Shown one piece after another: positions 11,522 to 25,900 of a stretch of DNA of 64,000 nucleotides (position 1 is the stretch's first letter; each line of letters opens with the position of its first letter). The notes beneath the pieces were generated by a model that saw only the letters and a list, made by a program, of their open reading frames with translations, searched no databases and was not told where the DNA came from. Made by a program: the position numbers and the translations under genes. This DNA comes from Septoria linicola (taxonomy: Eukaryota > Ascomycota > Dothideomycetes > Mycosphaerellales > Mycosphaerellaceae): NCBI GenBank assembly GCA_024114885.1, contig CP099419.1, forward strand, positions 1 through 64,000, read 5' to 3'.

Positions 11522-14500
11522 GAAGAGTAATCCTCTTAGTACCTAGTAGTAGAGAGGACTACGATAAGTAGCTACTATCTAGAATATAGAGGAGTTATAG
11601 TAGAGAAACCTAACTACGAAGAAAGAAGTAAAGTAAAAGGAGTAGTATAGGAGAGCTACTATTCGAAAAAGTAACTCGAGAAGATAGTATAGGTAAGACT
11701 ACGACTATAGCTTCGAGAGCGATAAGAAGATAGAGAGTAAGAGCGATATATAAGGCCTAATAGCGCGTATCTCCTTCTTACTCGAGAGAAGCTTCTAGCC
11801 TTATTACTTTATAACGCTTCTATCTAGGCGTCTTCTAGCTAGAGATAAGAGTCGTAGAGCGCGCGACTAAGATATTCGTTATCTATCTCGAGACCTTACT
11901 AGACTATAAGCCTATATACGTTAGATAGTCTCGAGTCCTTCTAGTCGCTTTCTTCTTTCTCGCTTTCTACCTTAAACTACTTATATAGCTACTAGTACTA
12001 TAGTCTATACTACGTAAGCGTTAACTACTCTATCTAGGCTATAGAAGATCTATCTTTATCGTAAGAGACCTTCTATATAAGCGCAAAAGCTAGGTACTCG
12101 TCGTTATTAGTATCTAATAGGCGTATACTATAGAGGTACTAGGTAACCTTCTAACTAGATATAATATAAGATTAGAAATCTTAATACTAAAGAAGATACT
12201 TAGCGATAGTAGCGTTCTAAGTAGAGTTATTCTTATCAAGCTAGCTCTATAGGTTTAGTAGCTCGTAGTAGTAGAGGTCCTTTTAAAGAATAGCGTCTAG
12301 TACGTCTAATATCTATATCTACTCGAGTAGCTACTTATACTATATCTCTATATAAGCCTATTATACTCGTACTTACCTAAAGTAGTCTTCTTTACCTAGG
12401 TAAGCTACGTCCTAGATATACTAGAACTCTTACTTATAGTTAGGCTATAGGCTAAGTAGTTAGGTAGAGTCGAGTTACGATATCTAATAATCTAACGCTT
12501 AATCGCTAAGGTCGTAGAGCGTAATAGCCTATATAGGTAGCTCGATACGACTAGCGACGCTATAAGTATCTTCTTACTACTTAACTAGAAATATCTACGT
12601 CCTATTACGTTATCGTTTAGTAGCGAGGACTAGATAGGAGTAGAGGACGCTAATTTCGTTATAAGCTATCGCGTAGTAGTAGGCGCGTATACTAACTATA
12701 GAGAAGAAGATAGTCGAGTCGATAGAGAGGATCTCTAAGAGACGATATTAGAGATAATATAGATATAAGGACGAGCGTAGAAGTTCTACGTATAGTATAT
12801 AGTAGGCTATAATATAAATATTAAGTAATCGTAGACGTTTACTTTCGCTATAAGGCTTAGCGCTAATTCTAGAACTATCTTTTCTAGCCTAATAGAGATA
12901 TAGGTACCTATATCCTAATATAGTACTACTAGTAGCGACGCTAACCCTATATAGCTCGAGTCTAGAGATCCTCTACGATTACTTCTATAGAGACTAATCG
13001 TAAAGGTAGGATCTCGAGATATAAGATATCGTATATAGTAGGCGTTTCTCTAGCTCGATACGCTTCTATACGATCTCGTATATCTTCTAGTAGAAGTCTA
13101 GACGTATAGAGTAGAGTTCTTTCTAGTAGTAGTAGCGTTCTAGACTATCTAGAGCGGCGCTTCTCTCGCCTAGGCCTACCTAGTCTACTCTTCTAATAGA
13201 TATAGTAGGAAGTAAATAATACTAGAGCGTAAGGAGCGATAGAGCTACTATTATCGATCTTATAGCTCTTAATATTTTCCTATATAACTCTAAGGATACG
13301 AAAGCGTAGAAAGATATCGAAAAAGTTACTAGATTAATATAGTCTTCCTATAATATCGAGAGTAGTTACTTTATAGCGACTCTCTCGAGTTCGTCCTCGT
13401 AATAGCTACTAGCGACTATATATATAATAGAAGCTAGGTATTTATATAGAGCTCCTAATCTATCTATTCTAGAATAGAGAATTCGCCTATACTAGAAGTT
13501 TAAGAGAGTAGTCCTAGAGTATAGAAGAGAGGACCTCTATAGGTATAGAAGATACTATTAGCTATATATAATACTATCGAAGAGCTTATAGAACTTTCTT
13601 AGAAAGTACTCGTTATATCTAGATATAGTATAGACTACTATCTACTAGGCTATACTAGTAGGTAAGGTAGTATATAAGAGGTAGTATAGAGTAGTAGAGG
13701 TAAGATAGAGAGAAATTCTAGAGAGAATAGTATAGTACTTAGCTAGGTCGGGTAGAGAGACTAGAGGTAGAGTAGGTAAAGTATAGAGTAATAGGATATA
13801 GCTCGAATACGTTTAGATACTAAATCCTAGAGACGATCGACTAAGGATCGTACTTCCGACTTAAGAGGTCGCTTATATCGTAAGAGCTCTATAATAGAAA
13901 GGAGCGCTTCTATAGCCTTAAGGATCTTCTAGTTATATAGGTCTAGAGATAGTAGCTATCTAGTAGCTAGAGCGCGATAGTAGTAGCTAACGTAGTCTAT
14001 AATTATATTCTAGTATTCTTATAGTTATAGTAAGTACGAGATTATAGAACGACGCCTAGAGTAGTACTTACCTTTAGCGACCTAGAGCTACTATAAGCTA
14101 CGCGAGCTACTATAGTCGGTAGTAGAAAAGGTTATAGAGTAACGTTAGTAGAGACTACTATAATAATAGAGATATATAACGTAGTATTTCTTTAATACCG
14201 ACTCTCCTTTACGTTACGTACGAGAGGAGATATAGTAGAGGTAATAGCTAATCTATATATAATTTCTAGACCGTTAGGAGGTAGTAAGAGACGATAGTAA
14301 TCGATTACGTACTCGAGTATAGTCTCTTATATAAATAGTACGTCTACGTCTAAGATAGGCTCGTAGATACTATACTAGTACGCTAGTTCGCCTAGAAATA
14401 TTATAAACGACTAGTAGAGATAGTTAGTACGCGAGTAGGAAAAGAGAAGTATAGTAGTATATAGAAGATTATATACTTCTATAAGAAGTAGAGGTAGCGA

Positions 14501-17500
14501 TAAGGATACTTATTCTAGTATAGAGATAAGGACGTATTAAAGGTAGGCCGAATAGCGTAATATAATTATCGTACTCGACTATCTTATAGTATATCGTATA
14601 CGACTTCGAGATAGCCTATAGGCCTTCGTAACTAGTAGTTAGAGATATATTAAGAGTATAAGACGTAAGGAGAGTATACTATTAAAGATAATAGTAGCTA
14701 GAGTATAGCGCGCCTAATATAGATATATATATAGAGCTAAGACGCGGCCTAGCCTAAAGCGAGATAGAGAGACTACTAGTCGAGAAAGACTTAGTAGGCG
14801 ATCGACCTAACGAGAGAGGATCTATCTACGATACTTAGATCCTCGTAGTACTATTATCGTCTCTCGATTTATAATAGTATAATAGTATATACGATTAGGA
14901 TCTTAAAGAGGAAGGAGAGGTAAGGTAGAATAGAGATACGATATAGGTAAGAAGCGAAGAGGTAGGATAGTATTACGCTCTATCTAGTTCGTCTACTATA
15001 GACGAGAGCCTTAGCTCGACTCTCGTATACGCTACTCGCGAGAGATAGTAATTAGATATAGTATCTACGATATCTATATACTAATAGGACGAGTATCCTT
15101 ATCGAGTACTATATACTATTTAACTATATAGATATTAAACTAGTTAGATACGTTAGTAGAAGGATACGTAATATAGAGTTACTACTCTATAATCGACGCT
15201 ATACGCTACTATAGACTAGTAAGTCTATACTCGTTATAGAGAAACAAGAGTACTAAGATAATAGCGTATAGCTTCTTAATAACCTAGAGGTAGTTAGGTC
15301 TCTCTATAGGATAACTAGGCGAGAGAGGGTAGATAGAAGACTACTCTAGATATAGAGTATATAAAGAGGTATAGTACTACTAGTATACTCCTATAGGCTT
15401 ATTAAACTTTTATAGGCTTCTATATACTTTACCTATAAGCCTCGTTAACTATAGGTTATAGAGGCTATATCGCTTCTAATAGTCGTAGGCTAAGGTAGGC
15501 TCGAAGTTATTCTATACCTAGTAAATTAGGTATAGAATATAGTTCTACTAGTAAAATATATTACGAAACGTTTAAGTATTAATCTAGGAAAGACTATAGT
15601 CGACGTATACGATCTAAGAGTACGATCGCGACTAGTACTCCTAATATTTAAAGATAGTAATAGCCTATAAGGAAGAGCTATAGTCGTAATTAGAGTAGAA
15701 GAGCGATCGTTTTCGTTTAGTTATATAAGATAATAGAGATAACTAGCTAGGAGAGGAAGATAGAATAGATAGAGAGGATAGGTACGATATTATAGAAAAC
15801 GATAGTCCTAAATACGACGATAGGAGATCGAAGAGACAAGGCGCGTAGTAGAATACTAGAGTAGAGTAAGAAAGGTCGAGATTAGAGAGCGATATATAGA
15901 GTATCTTTAGTAGAGGACTACTATTTATAGACTTAGATACTAAGTATAGGAGCGTAACGAGTTTAGACCTTCTACTACGAGAGTACTTATAGAGATTATA
16001 TTTAATCTCTCTATTTTTATAATAGACGTAGTCGTCTCTACTATCGAGTACCTAATCGAGAATAACGCGTCTATAGCGAGGCTAGATAAAATAGAACTAT
16101 ATATTCTAGTCTATATAGTTCTTAGTCGTAGTAATAGATCCTATAGGAGTATATTTATATAAGATAATAGCCTCGCTTAGTAGACTATTCTAACCTACGC
16201 GACTAGACTCTTAGCTATAGCCGAGGAGATTATCGTAATAGTACTCTACGTAAATAACTATAGCGATATTACTAGCGTTAAGGCCGAGGCGTATAATATT
16301 AGTATATACTAAGAATCGCGTCGTATCTAAGAGAAAGTTTAAGAGTACTACTACTTATTTAGTAGAGATATAGTCTATATCTCGTTAGTAGTAGTCGATC
16401 GAGAATAGAGTAGCGATATAGCGTACGATATCTTTAGTTCTACTATAGATAAGGATTTAGTAATAGAGATACTTCTACTATATCGCCTCGAATATTACGA
16501 CTAGAGTACTATTAAGGTAACTAAGAGCGTAGTCTTATATAGAGTACTAAATGTTCTAGTAGATAGTTAGTATCTATTTAATAAGTATTTAGTCGTAGAG
16601 AAGATAGAGGTAGTAGAGAAGAGGGTCTTCGTAATCGAGAAGTAGAATAGTAGTAAGATAGACGAGTTAGATCTCTAACCTAGTAAAGATATAGAGCTAG
16701 AGAAAGATAGAGCGCTATTTTAGAGTCGACTCTAGAATAACGTAATACTCGTCTATTACGACGCGATCGAGGCTACTACTCGTAGTAGCTTACTAGACAA
16801 AGTTATAGAATAGAGTAGACGTAGTAGTCTTTACGTATACGAGAACGATATAGGCTAAGAGAGCTATAGGAGTATCGAGAGGCTCTATCTAGTATATAGT
16901 AGCGATACCTATAGCGCGATAGTAAGCGACCTAGTTCTAGATAAGAGATAGTAGCGAGCTAATTACGATAGTAATTAGTACTCTAGGTAGGGTCGCTAGT
17001 AGTATATAGAGTAGGCTCTTACTAAAGCTAGTAGGCTATATAAATACTAGGTACCTCGTCCTTTAGAGGATAAGGTCGAGTATCTTTTTCTAGCTTAGAC
17101 GAAATATTACGTAAGGTCCTATAAGGCCTTAAAGATATTTCTCTAGAGATATACTCTTAAGCTAGAACTAGCGTATAGTATTACGTAGACGATTAGCCTT
17201 ATAGATAGGTCCTACTAGATAGAGCTAGCTAGAGTCCTTAAGAGGTAATCTAAGAAAGTTATACTACTCTAAGCTCTAGTAGAGCTAGTCGTTCTAATTA
17301 GTACGAGACCTAATTAAGAAAGAGATATTATCTACGCTATAGTTGTTCTCTACTATACCGATAGTATATCTAGATTAGAGTATAGTATCTTTATACTATA
17401 GAGAGGTAGCCGAGTTAGGAAATATCTTATAGATATTAGGTATATTCGTAAAAAGAGTATAGAGAGTAGTATAGAGCTAACGCTACTATACTAGGCTATA

Positions 17501-20500
17501 TAGGAACGAGAATAGGAGATAGCGATATATTTCTAGGTATAGCTAGTTAGTATCGAAGAAACTATCGACGTTTGTCTAATAGATAACTTTCTTCTAGGTA
17601 CGAAGAGAAGAGTCGAGTTAGAAGAACTACTTATACTTATAAATATACTCTAGTATTATAATCGAGAGTAGGTACGAAGCTACGAGAGGTTCTAGCTCTT
17701 CTCTTCTACCTCTCTTATCCTTGTTCTACGCTTTATCTTCGTTATCTAAGGTAGAATCTATCTCTTTAAGAGATCGATTAAAGAAAGTAGTTATCTAGTA
17801 GGTAAGTCGACTAAGCTAGACGTCGAGTATAGGCTACTATATAAATAGGCCTAGGATATAATCTTTCTTATACGCCTATATAAGTAAGTAAATAAAAAGC
17901 TAGATATAGTTCTATTATAGTACGAAGATACGACCGAGCTCTATAGGCAGATATCGTCTAATAGCGTAGCTTACGAGGATCTTAGAATACTAAGTAAATA
18001 GTAGTACGTAGACCTAGTCGATATATATATTATAGAGTACCGTAGTAGTATTTTTATATATAAGACTAAAGAGTTCTAGTCTCTATACTAGTTCTCTAGC
18101 GAGGAGATAGTATACTACTAAGAGCTTTTCTTTAAAGATAGTATAGAGACGATAGTATTCGACGATAGCTAGCTAGTAGTAGATCTTGTCTAACTCTTCT
18201 AGGCTACTAAGGAGAGTTTATACTATCTTAGAATTATATACGACGTATTAGAAGATAAATATAGTAGTAGCTTTCTCTTATAACTACGCTTCGTTCGCTA
18301 TAGCGTAGATATAGCTAAACTCTAGAGTAGTATTCTTTAATTCGTCGTAGAGATCTATTATATAGAGAGAGAGGAGTTCGGCTTTAGTTATATATATTAG
18401 GCAGTATAGGAGAGCCTTATACTCTTCTATTAGCTAGCTAGAAACGATCTATAAGGTACTAATATCGAGGCGATTACTATCGAGCGATAGAGATTAAATA
18501 TCGAGGCTCTAGGCGATATATAGTAGTATATAGGTTTCGTTATAGATCTTACGACTATAGTTTAATATAGAGACGATACGCGTAAAGAGACGCTATTCGT
18601 AGCTATATTTATCTAGGACGTTTATATAGAAATTCTTCTATATACGCTATTATAGGTAGAATATAATAGACTTTAGCTTTTTAAAGATAGTAGTAGAATC
18701 GATAGCTACGATAGCGATATAGTAGAGCCTCTAGATATTAAGTAGTAAGAAGTATTTAGTAATAGCGATAATAGTAGCGAGGTAAAGAGTAAATATAAGA
18801 AAGCTAATATAGAAGAGGTCTTTCGTATCTAACTCTAGGATAGCGAGTCTACTTAAAAGAGAGCTAACGTAGAGGTAGTCGCCTAGCTTCTATTTAAAGA
18901 GACTAAGGAAGAACTCGACTATATCCTACTAGGTAATTTCGTCTTATATAGGCCTACTATCTAGCCTAGAGCTCTTAGATCTATCTTCTACGACTACGAT
19001 TAAGCGTTCGAGAGTCTAACGAGAAGCGACTAGTAGTTCGTATAAAGGTCGTTAGTTAGTAGGCTACTAGGACGTACGAGCGATAGTATAAAATAGTTTC
19101 TAAATAACTATAGCGTATTTATAGATAGTCTAGTAACGATAGTTAGTATAGAATAGGTAGCTATCGTCCTATCTACTAAAGTCGGCTTTATTAAGTACTT
19201 CTAGGATAGGCTAGCTAATAATATTATTAGCTACGTAGTCGAGCGCTCGTATAATAAGACTAGAGAGAAGTTAGGCGATTACTACGAGCGCGCGTTCTCT
19301 ACTATCGTACGCGATTACGTACTTAGAAGAGTATTAAAGAGACTACTATAGTTAGGTAGTATCGAGCCTAGTAAGGTATTTTAGCTAGCTAGTATAATAG
19401 AGCTAGCGATCGAGTATCGAGCGATAGATTAGTCTCTAGATAGGCAGATTCTAGTAATAGGTAGCGAGCCTCTACTAGAGAGTAGTATAGTCTACCTATA
19501 TAGTATCGATACTCTTCTATAGTACTAGAAACTATAATAGCGTTAGTTAACTACTACTAGCTAGATCGACTCCTACGTCGGTTAAGCGATCGACTAGGTA
19601 GTAGGATAGCTATAAGGAGCTAGTCCTCGACTTTATAAAGAAATTCTAGAGATAGATACTCTCGGTCTAGGTCGCGTCTAGATCTAGACTAACGTACTTT
19701 TATAGTATACTATCTTTACTATAGCTACTAGTATAGTTATATACGACGTTAGTATATTTCTTTATATACTTTTAATCGCCTATATATAATAGATAGAGCT
19801 AATAGGAGTATTCTTTAAACGCTAGTATAAGATATAGGTCTAGTCGTCTAGGATATTCGAGTCGAGAGAGATCTTAGAGAGTCTATACTAATAGAGTAAC
19901 TATCTAGATCTAGTTATAGAGGGCTTGTCTAGTAGTTTATAGTATCTTATAGATCTTCTCGAGGTAAGAGTCTAGCTATTAGAAAGGAATAGCGCGATAA
20001 TACTTTTTATAGATAAGTATATAGAGAGATACGTTATAGGTAATAAAGTCTATAAACGTATAGGATAGACGATATAGAGAGAAGAACTTAGGAGGTATAG
20101 TAGCGATAGATAGTAGCGAGGTAAGTAGTCGAGGCGCGATAATATACCTAGCTAGAGATAGTAATCCTTCTAAGGAGTAGGAGCGTATAGTACGATAGAA
20201 GCTAGAGTAGATTAAGAGGTATAAAGAAGATTTAGAGATATAGTAGGAGGTATAGTTCGTAACTAGTTAAGGCTTTTATATAGTAGGATACTTACTTCGT
20301 AGAAGTAAGATAGAACGTCTATATATTTCTATATAATAAGAGCCGAGAGAGATATAATTATAGGTATAAGTATAAGTATATAAGAGGAGATTACTTATAG
20401 CGAGACGAAATATAATATTAAAGCTAATTTAGAGCTCTAGTAGGAAATCTACTTCTATATAATAGCGTTACCTAGAGTAAATAATATATAAGCGACGAGC

Positions 20501-22710
20501 TAGGGTAAGGATTATAGAGTATATATAGTAGGCGTAGAAAGCTTTAATATCTATAGACCTAACGAAAAGAGAACCTTTTCTATATAGAAGTCTTTTATAC
20601 TAACGATAGAGCCTCTAGCTAGAGAGGTCGAGGATAGATCAAGTTCTCGAGCTAATAGAAATCCTCTACTTCGAGTTAATAGAACGTAGTAAGTACTTAA
20701 GAACGAGTAATAGAATCGAAGTAATAGAGCTATATAGAAGATAGTATATTATAGAGAAGGCTCTTTATCGCGTCCTATTTACGCTTAAAGAGAGCTTATA
20801 CTCTATCCTAGCCTATAGAAGGCTCTTCTACTACGATAATAGTAGCGAGGATAATACTAATTAAGAGTAGAAGGTAGCTTCGAGGTACTAGCTAGTAAGG
20901 ACTACTACTAGAGCTAGATAACGTAGTAGAACGATCCTATTAAGTAATATTATATAAAGTAGTTTAATACGCCTATAGGACTACTATAGTAAATAGTTTA
21001 CTATAGATAGACGGCTCTCGAGAATAGAAGATAGTAAAGATCGAGTCTAGTTTAGGAGGTAATATACGTATAGCTCTAGAAGAGAACGACTACGTCGAGA
21101 TATTAGAGTAGAAGCGAGTTAGGAGAGCTCTCTTTCCTATATAGAGGACTAGACTTTAGTTACTAGAAAGTAGTAGTAAGGCTTTCTAGAGAGCTTTATA
21201 GAAGAGAGTACTTAAGCGCCTAATACGACTACTACTATTATATAGAGACTCGAGGACGAGCGTAGAGGCGCTTATAGACGTAGTAGAATATCTATTAATA
21301 GGAATAAGTAGTAGAGGAACGCGAGAGGCCGACTAGAGAGTAGAAGCGTTATCGAGGAGTCTATTTTCTATTTCGGTCTCGTACTACTTCTTAAATAGAG
21401 CGCTACGAGTAGTAGTCTATAAGAACTAGGAAAGAGTTTTAGTATCTAAACTATCTATTAAAGGTAGGTACTTATCTAAATAGAGAGTTATAGAGAATAG
21501 TAGCGCGTTATCTTCTCTTATATTAGAAGGCTATAGTAATAGTTTAGAAGTAGTAGTAGAGAAGGAAGAGAGATCGTAGTCGAGCGTACTATTAGAAGAC
21601 GTTAGTATATAAGTCGTAAATAGTACTCGCGAGAGTTCGTATATAGTAGATAGGCGAGTTACTATAGTACGTAGCGATCTAGATAGTCTAGGCGTAGTAC
21701 TAGATATTACTATAGTAGATAGCGACGAGAGCTAGCGAAAGAGAGCCTAGAGTAGTATACTCGTCGCTTAGAGAAGGACTCGTAATAGTAGAGTAGATAC
21801 GATTAGAGCGTAGAGTTTATAACGCTAGTTCTAGCGATAGAGGACTCGCGCTAATATATATATCTTAGATATAGTATAATACTCGTATAGGATTAAGTAC
21901 GACTTATCTAGAGCGTTCTTCTAATAAATAGTATACGACTCTACTATCTCCTCCTAGATAGACACGAGAGAGGAGTTAAAAAAGATCTTCTTATCTTCCT
22001 ACGTATCTATAAAAACCTACTTCTATATAGGCTTCTATAAGATAAAGACTTTATCTTTATAAGAGTCTAATATATTCTCCTATTTCTAAACTTATAGAAT
22101 ATTATAACGAGGTATATTAATATAGAGGTAGGTAGCGAGTAGTAGTACGATATATAGTAGAAGGTAGGTAAAGTACTAGATCGTAAGTAGGAGGATAGTA
22201 CGAGAGAACGAGGTAAGTATATATAGTTTAACTATAAGAGCGTAGGTCGATAGTAAGTATAAGGAGAAAGTAGGTATTATTAGTCGAGACGCTAACGATA
22301 CGTATAATACTATAAGGTACTTCTAGTAAATACTATAAGATATAGATACGCCGAGACGCCTAGTATTTAATACTATATTATAATTCTATTAAGGTTTAGT
22401 AGAAGAGTTACGTAATATATATATAGAGTATCTTATTTCCTTAATAGTATAAACGAGGATACGTAATAGTATAGATATAGAGTATAGGCGATAGTAATAG
22501 GATAGCGAGTTAAAATACTAGAAGAAGTCGAGAATAGATATTAGCTATTACTTACGCGTAGGAAGAGGTTCTCTTAGATAGATATACGATCGATATAAAG
22601 GTAGGCTAGTATACTAGCTAGAACTAGTAGAGGTCGACGTATAGTATACTCTTACTAGTTAAAGACTAGTAATATTAGTATAGGGAGCTATAGAGGTATC
22701 GTAAGCTTAC
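11522..22710 (+). pseudogene. Giant single-frame coding tract (about 3,700 codons)
   Basis: From 11,522 to about 22,710 one plus-strand frame (codons starting at positions equal to 2 modulo 3) reads through without any frame change. It is interrupted only by TAA/TAG, at about 6-8% of codons, against roughly 10-14% in the other two plus frames in the part I compared (16,000-16,700). The product would be hydrophilic and mostly alpha-helical in character, with Glu/Arg/Gln-rich stretches and a basic Gln/Arg-rich C-terminal third (20,100-21,800). About 13,250-13,350 encodes one divergent 50-residue unit like those at 5,740-6,350. I see no P-loop, helicase, kinase or transposase motif. Absence of introns over 11 kb is unusual for this type of fungus. 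It is probably the continuation of the tract that ends at 9,211. Confidence 0.6.
13250..13352 (+). repeat. Single divergent copy of the 50-residue repeat
   Basis: The stretch reads IIDLIALNIFLYN, then KDIEKVTRLIQSSYNIES, matching the unit repeated at 5,740-6,350 in order and spacing. It is in the same frame as the giant tract. It links the two sides of the pogo insertion to one gene or to related genes. Confidence 0.8.
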
Positions 22711-23580
22711 CTAATAGCCTTATACTTATTATCTAATAGCTTTCTAACGCTTAGACTACTCTAGAGTACTTAGTAGCTAAGCCTAGCCTTACTTTATAGA
22801 CTACGACTTCTATAACTCCTACGACTTCTCGATTAGGCGTAGTATTAGTACTACTACGAAAACACGACTAGATACTACAAATTCTATAATCTCTTACTCT
22901 TAGTATAGGCGATAGAATACGTTCGTATAGAGTATAATCGCTTACGCTAATACTAACTACTTCGAATATCTCCTAGTCGTAATACGATATAAGCGATTTA
23001 ATATCGAAGTATATAGTTACGTAATACGACCTATCTACTAACCTCTATAATAGTAGTAATCGAGGAGTAGAGGTAGTAAGAAGTAGTAGAGGTAGTAAGG
23101 AGCGACGAGAGGATATATTACTCTAATCTCCTATATTTATATCTTTAGCCTACTCCTTAATATATTCGAGGAGTAGCGAGGCTTCTCTAATCCTAGAAGT
23201 ACTAACTTATAAGGTATATAGGATAGTAATTTCTCTCTTCTTTCTAATAAGGCTAGTTAGTATAGTAGTAATATATAGGCTATAGTCGTTATAGGCAATC
23301 TATACTTATATTATAGATACGATTCCTATACTAGTTAGTATTACTTCTATAATACTTATCTTCTATAATAAGCGTTATAGAAGTAATAAGCGATTTTTAC
23401 TAGTACTTCTCGAGTTTTAGTAGATAGTTTAAAGAGTTCTCTTTTAGCGATTCTAGTTACTTAGGTCGATCGTATCTAGGTTAATAACTACGATCTTAGC
23501 CTTCTTAAATAATAGGAGTAATATCGTAAGCGTAGCTACGAACGTATTTAATAAGTATTCTAATTAGATAGGTATCCTAA
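22711..23580. other. No recognisable gene
   Basis: I find no convincing long frame here. Around 22,855-22,885 three CpA sites survive close together, a small less-mutated patch. Near 23,060-23,095 there is a short purine-rich direct repeat (GTAGAGGTAGTAAG, twice). Confidence 0.4.
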
Positions 23581-24262
23581 TTAATTTACTAGATAGATAA
23601 ACTTTAATACTAGATTTCTTATACTAGAGGAGTTAGAATAACTATAAAGTTAGAGTAATTTAGTTCTAAGAAGTTACTCTATCTAATAGATAACCTCTAA
23701 AGTTATAGCCTTAGATTCTATACTTACTATAGGTTAGTTAGGCTCTAAGCTATTTCTTAATCTAATTAACTTACTCTATTACCTAATAAGCCTAGAACTA
23801 AGCTATATCTCTAGTAGCTAATTTATAAGTATTAAGTCTAAAAGTAAGCTCGATTTTCTTTCTTAGTACTCTATAAGACTAGAATCTTTTAATTATAGTC
23901 GTAGAGTTATTATATAGAGCCTCTAGTAATATTATTAAGGCTCGTATTCTTTAGAACACTTTCGAGAGCTTATCTACTACGCTAAGGATAGAGGTTAATA
24001 AGCTATTCTAATAGCTTATAACTCTAGCCTTAATCTTACTAGTTTGCCTCTTAATCTATCTAATAAACAAGGTAGTAGTAGTGTTCGTATTTTATAATAG
24101 AGTATCGGCTTAGGTAATATAGCTAGTATATCTAGAGATAGTAAGCCTAAGCCTCTAAAAGTACCTCGGATATTATTAGAAGTAAATATAGCCTTATAGG
24201 TAGGCTAAAGTTATAGTAGGAAGTCTTCCTTAACGTATTTAATAGCTTAGTATATTAGATAG
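23580..24262 (-). mobile_element. pogo/Fot1-type element, truncated copy
   Basis: This stretch follows the same order of sequence as 9,300-9,970 in copy A (for example the CTTTAATACTAGATTTCTTA start, ATCTCTAGTAGCTAATTTAT, and GTAGGAAGTCTTCCTTAA near the end), with substitutions mostly of transition type. It contains only the 3' part of the transposase and lacks both catalytic Asp motifs. It directly abuts the next copy. Confidence 0.75.
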
Positions 24263-24264
24263 GT

Positions 24265-25900
24265 TAGTATATTAACTATACGAGGTAGATAACTTCTATT
24301 ATTAATTTCTTATACGATAGGTATTAGAACTATACTAAAGTTAGATTAATAGAATCCTTAGATCTTACTTAGTATAATAGATAGGCTCTTAAGTTATAAT
24401 AGAGAATAGTATACCTACTATAGGTTAGTTTAGCTCTTAGTACCTTATCGAGCTAAGTAACTATTAGTATTACTAATTAAGCCTATAATAGAGCGATGTC
24501 TCTAGTAGCTAATTTATTAGTATTAATACCTAGAGGAAGCTAGATTTTCTTTCTTAGAGCTCTAGAAGACTATAATTCGTAAATAATAGTCTTAATATTA
24601 TTATATTTAGCCTATAGTAATATTATTATAGCTTATAACCTTTTAATCTTATCTACTATATTAAGGATCGAAGTAGGTAAGCTATTTAGATAGTTAATAA
24701 GCCTATCCTAGATCTTATTTATCTACCTCTCTACCTACTTTAGATCCTAAGGAGTATTTAGAGTATCTAATAAACAAGGTAGTAGTAGAGTTAGTATTTT
24801 ATAACGTAGTATTAGCTAGGATAATATAGCTTATAGATCTAGTAGAAACAAGCCTAAGCCTCTAAAGGTACCTCTAATCGTATTAGGAGTAAATATAGCC
24901 TTATAGGTAGGCCTTAACTCTAGAAGGAAGTCTTTCTTAATTAGATAGTAGTATCTAACTATACTAAGCCTAGAGATTCTAGCTAAATATATCTTTTTTA
25001 ATAGACTAAAATAGCTAACGTCTAGTAGCTATAATAGGTAACTTAAATAAGATAGTATATAGAGAGTAATAATATCTTATTAATTATAGAATAACTTAAA
25101 CTCTAGTATCGTATAGCTATTATAGCTATCTAGGATTAGTAGCCTCTTCTTACTAATAGTCCTATACTTAGTATAGTTATTAAAGTACTAAATCTACTAG
25201 AATAAATAATCGAAGGAAGTCTAGCCTTTTAGATAAACTCCTAGCTTCTATATTAGTAGAAGATAGTCGAACTAGGCCTAGTTTATTTCCTTACTAGAGA
25301 AGATAATATATAGAGGTACTAACTAGCCTTCTACGATAATATAGGCGATAACTATCTACTACTACGTAGAATTAGAAACTAAGGCTTTAGGTTATTACCT
25401 ACGCTTAGTAGTAGTAATACCGATAGTATTCTAATAGTATCTAAGCTAAGATCTACTCTTATTAAAGGTATAAATATCGTACTAGGTAATTCTATAGTAG
25501 GTTATTAGGTTCTAAACGAGTAGAAACTACTTAAAAAGAACCTCTAGGTCCTTATTTAGAGCTCTCTAGTTTAACTACCTCTATAATAATCGAGTTTCTA
25601 AGCCTAGATAACGCTAGATAAAGTAATAAGCTAATCTTAGGCGAACCTCTTATATATTCCTTATCTTTATTATTAAGGAGGCCTAGCTTTAGAAGATAGC
25701 CTATATAGGTAAGTAACTATATAAATCTAGGTCGAGAATCTTCTAATAAACTACCTTCTCTTCTATTAGAGAAAGAGCTCTATTTATAAGAAGTATACTA
25801 GCCTTTAGTAGCGTACTATAGAGTCTTATATAGAAGGTAGAATCAGGTATATCGTACGCCTCTATAGCGCGTCGTATACTTGAAAAACAACTAAATAGAT
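24265..25900 (-). mobile_element. pogo/Fot1-type element, copy B
   Basis: It is collinear with copy A from about 9,300 to 10,900, including GTCTCTAGTAGCTAATTTAT and AGGAAGTCTTTCTTAA. On the minus strand the first catalytic motif reads YTFNKS (25,461-25,490; Asp to Asn) and the second reads ILDSYNSY (about 25,113-25,140), so the ILDG Asp is kept. Stops are TAA/TAG. The ends were not resolved to clear inverted repeats, so limits are approximate. Confidence 0.8.

Noticed and set aside
11522..22710. Telomere-linked RecQ helicase
   Set aside because: Position fits, but I found no Walker A or DEAH motif nor zinc-binding region in the frame.
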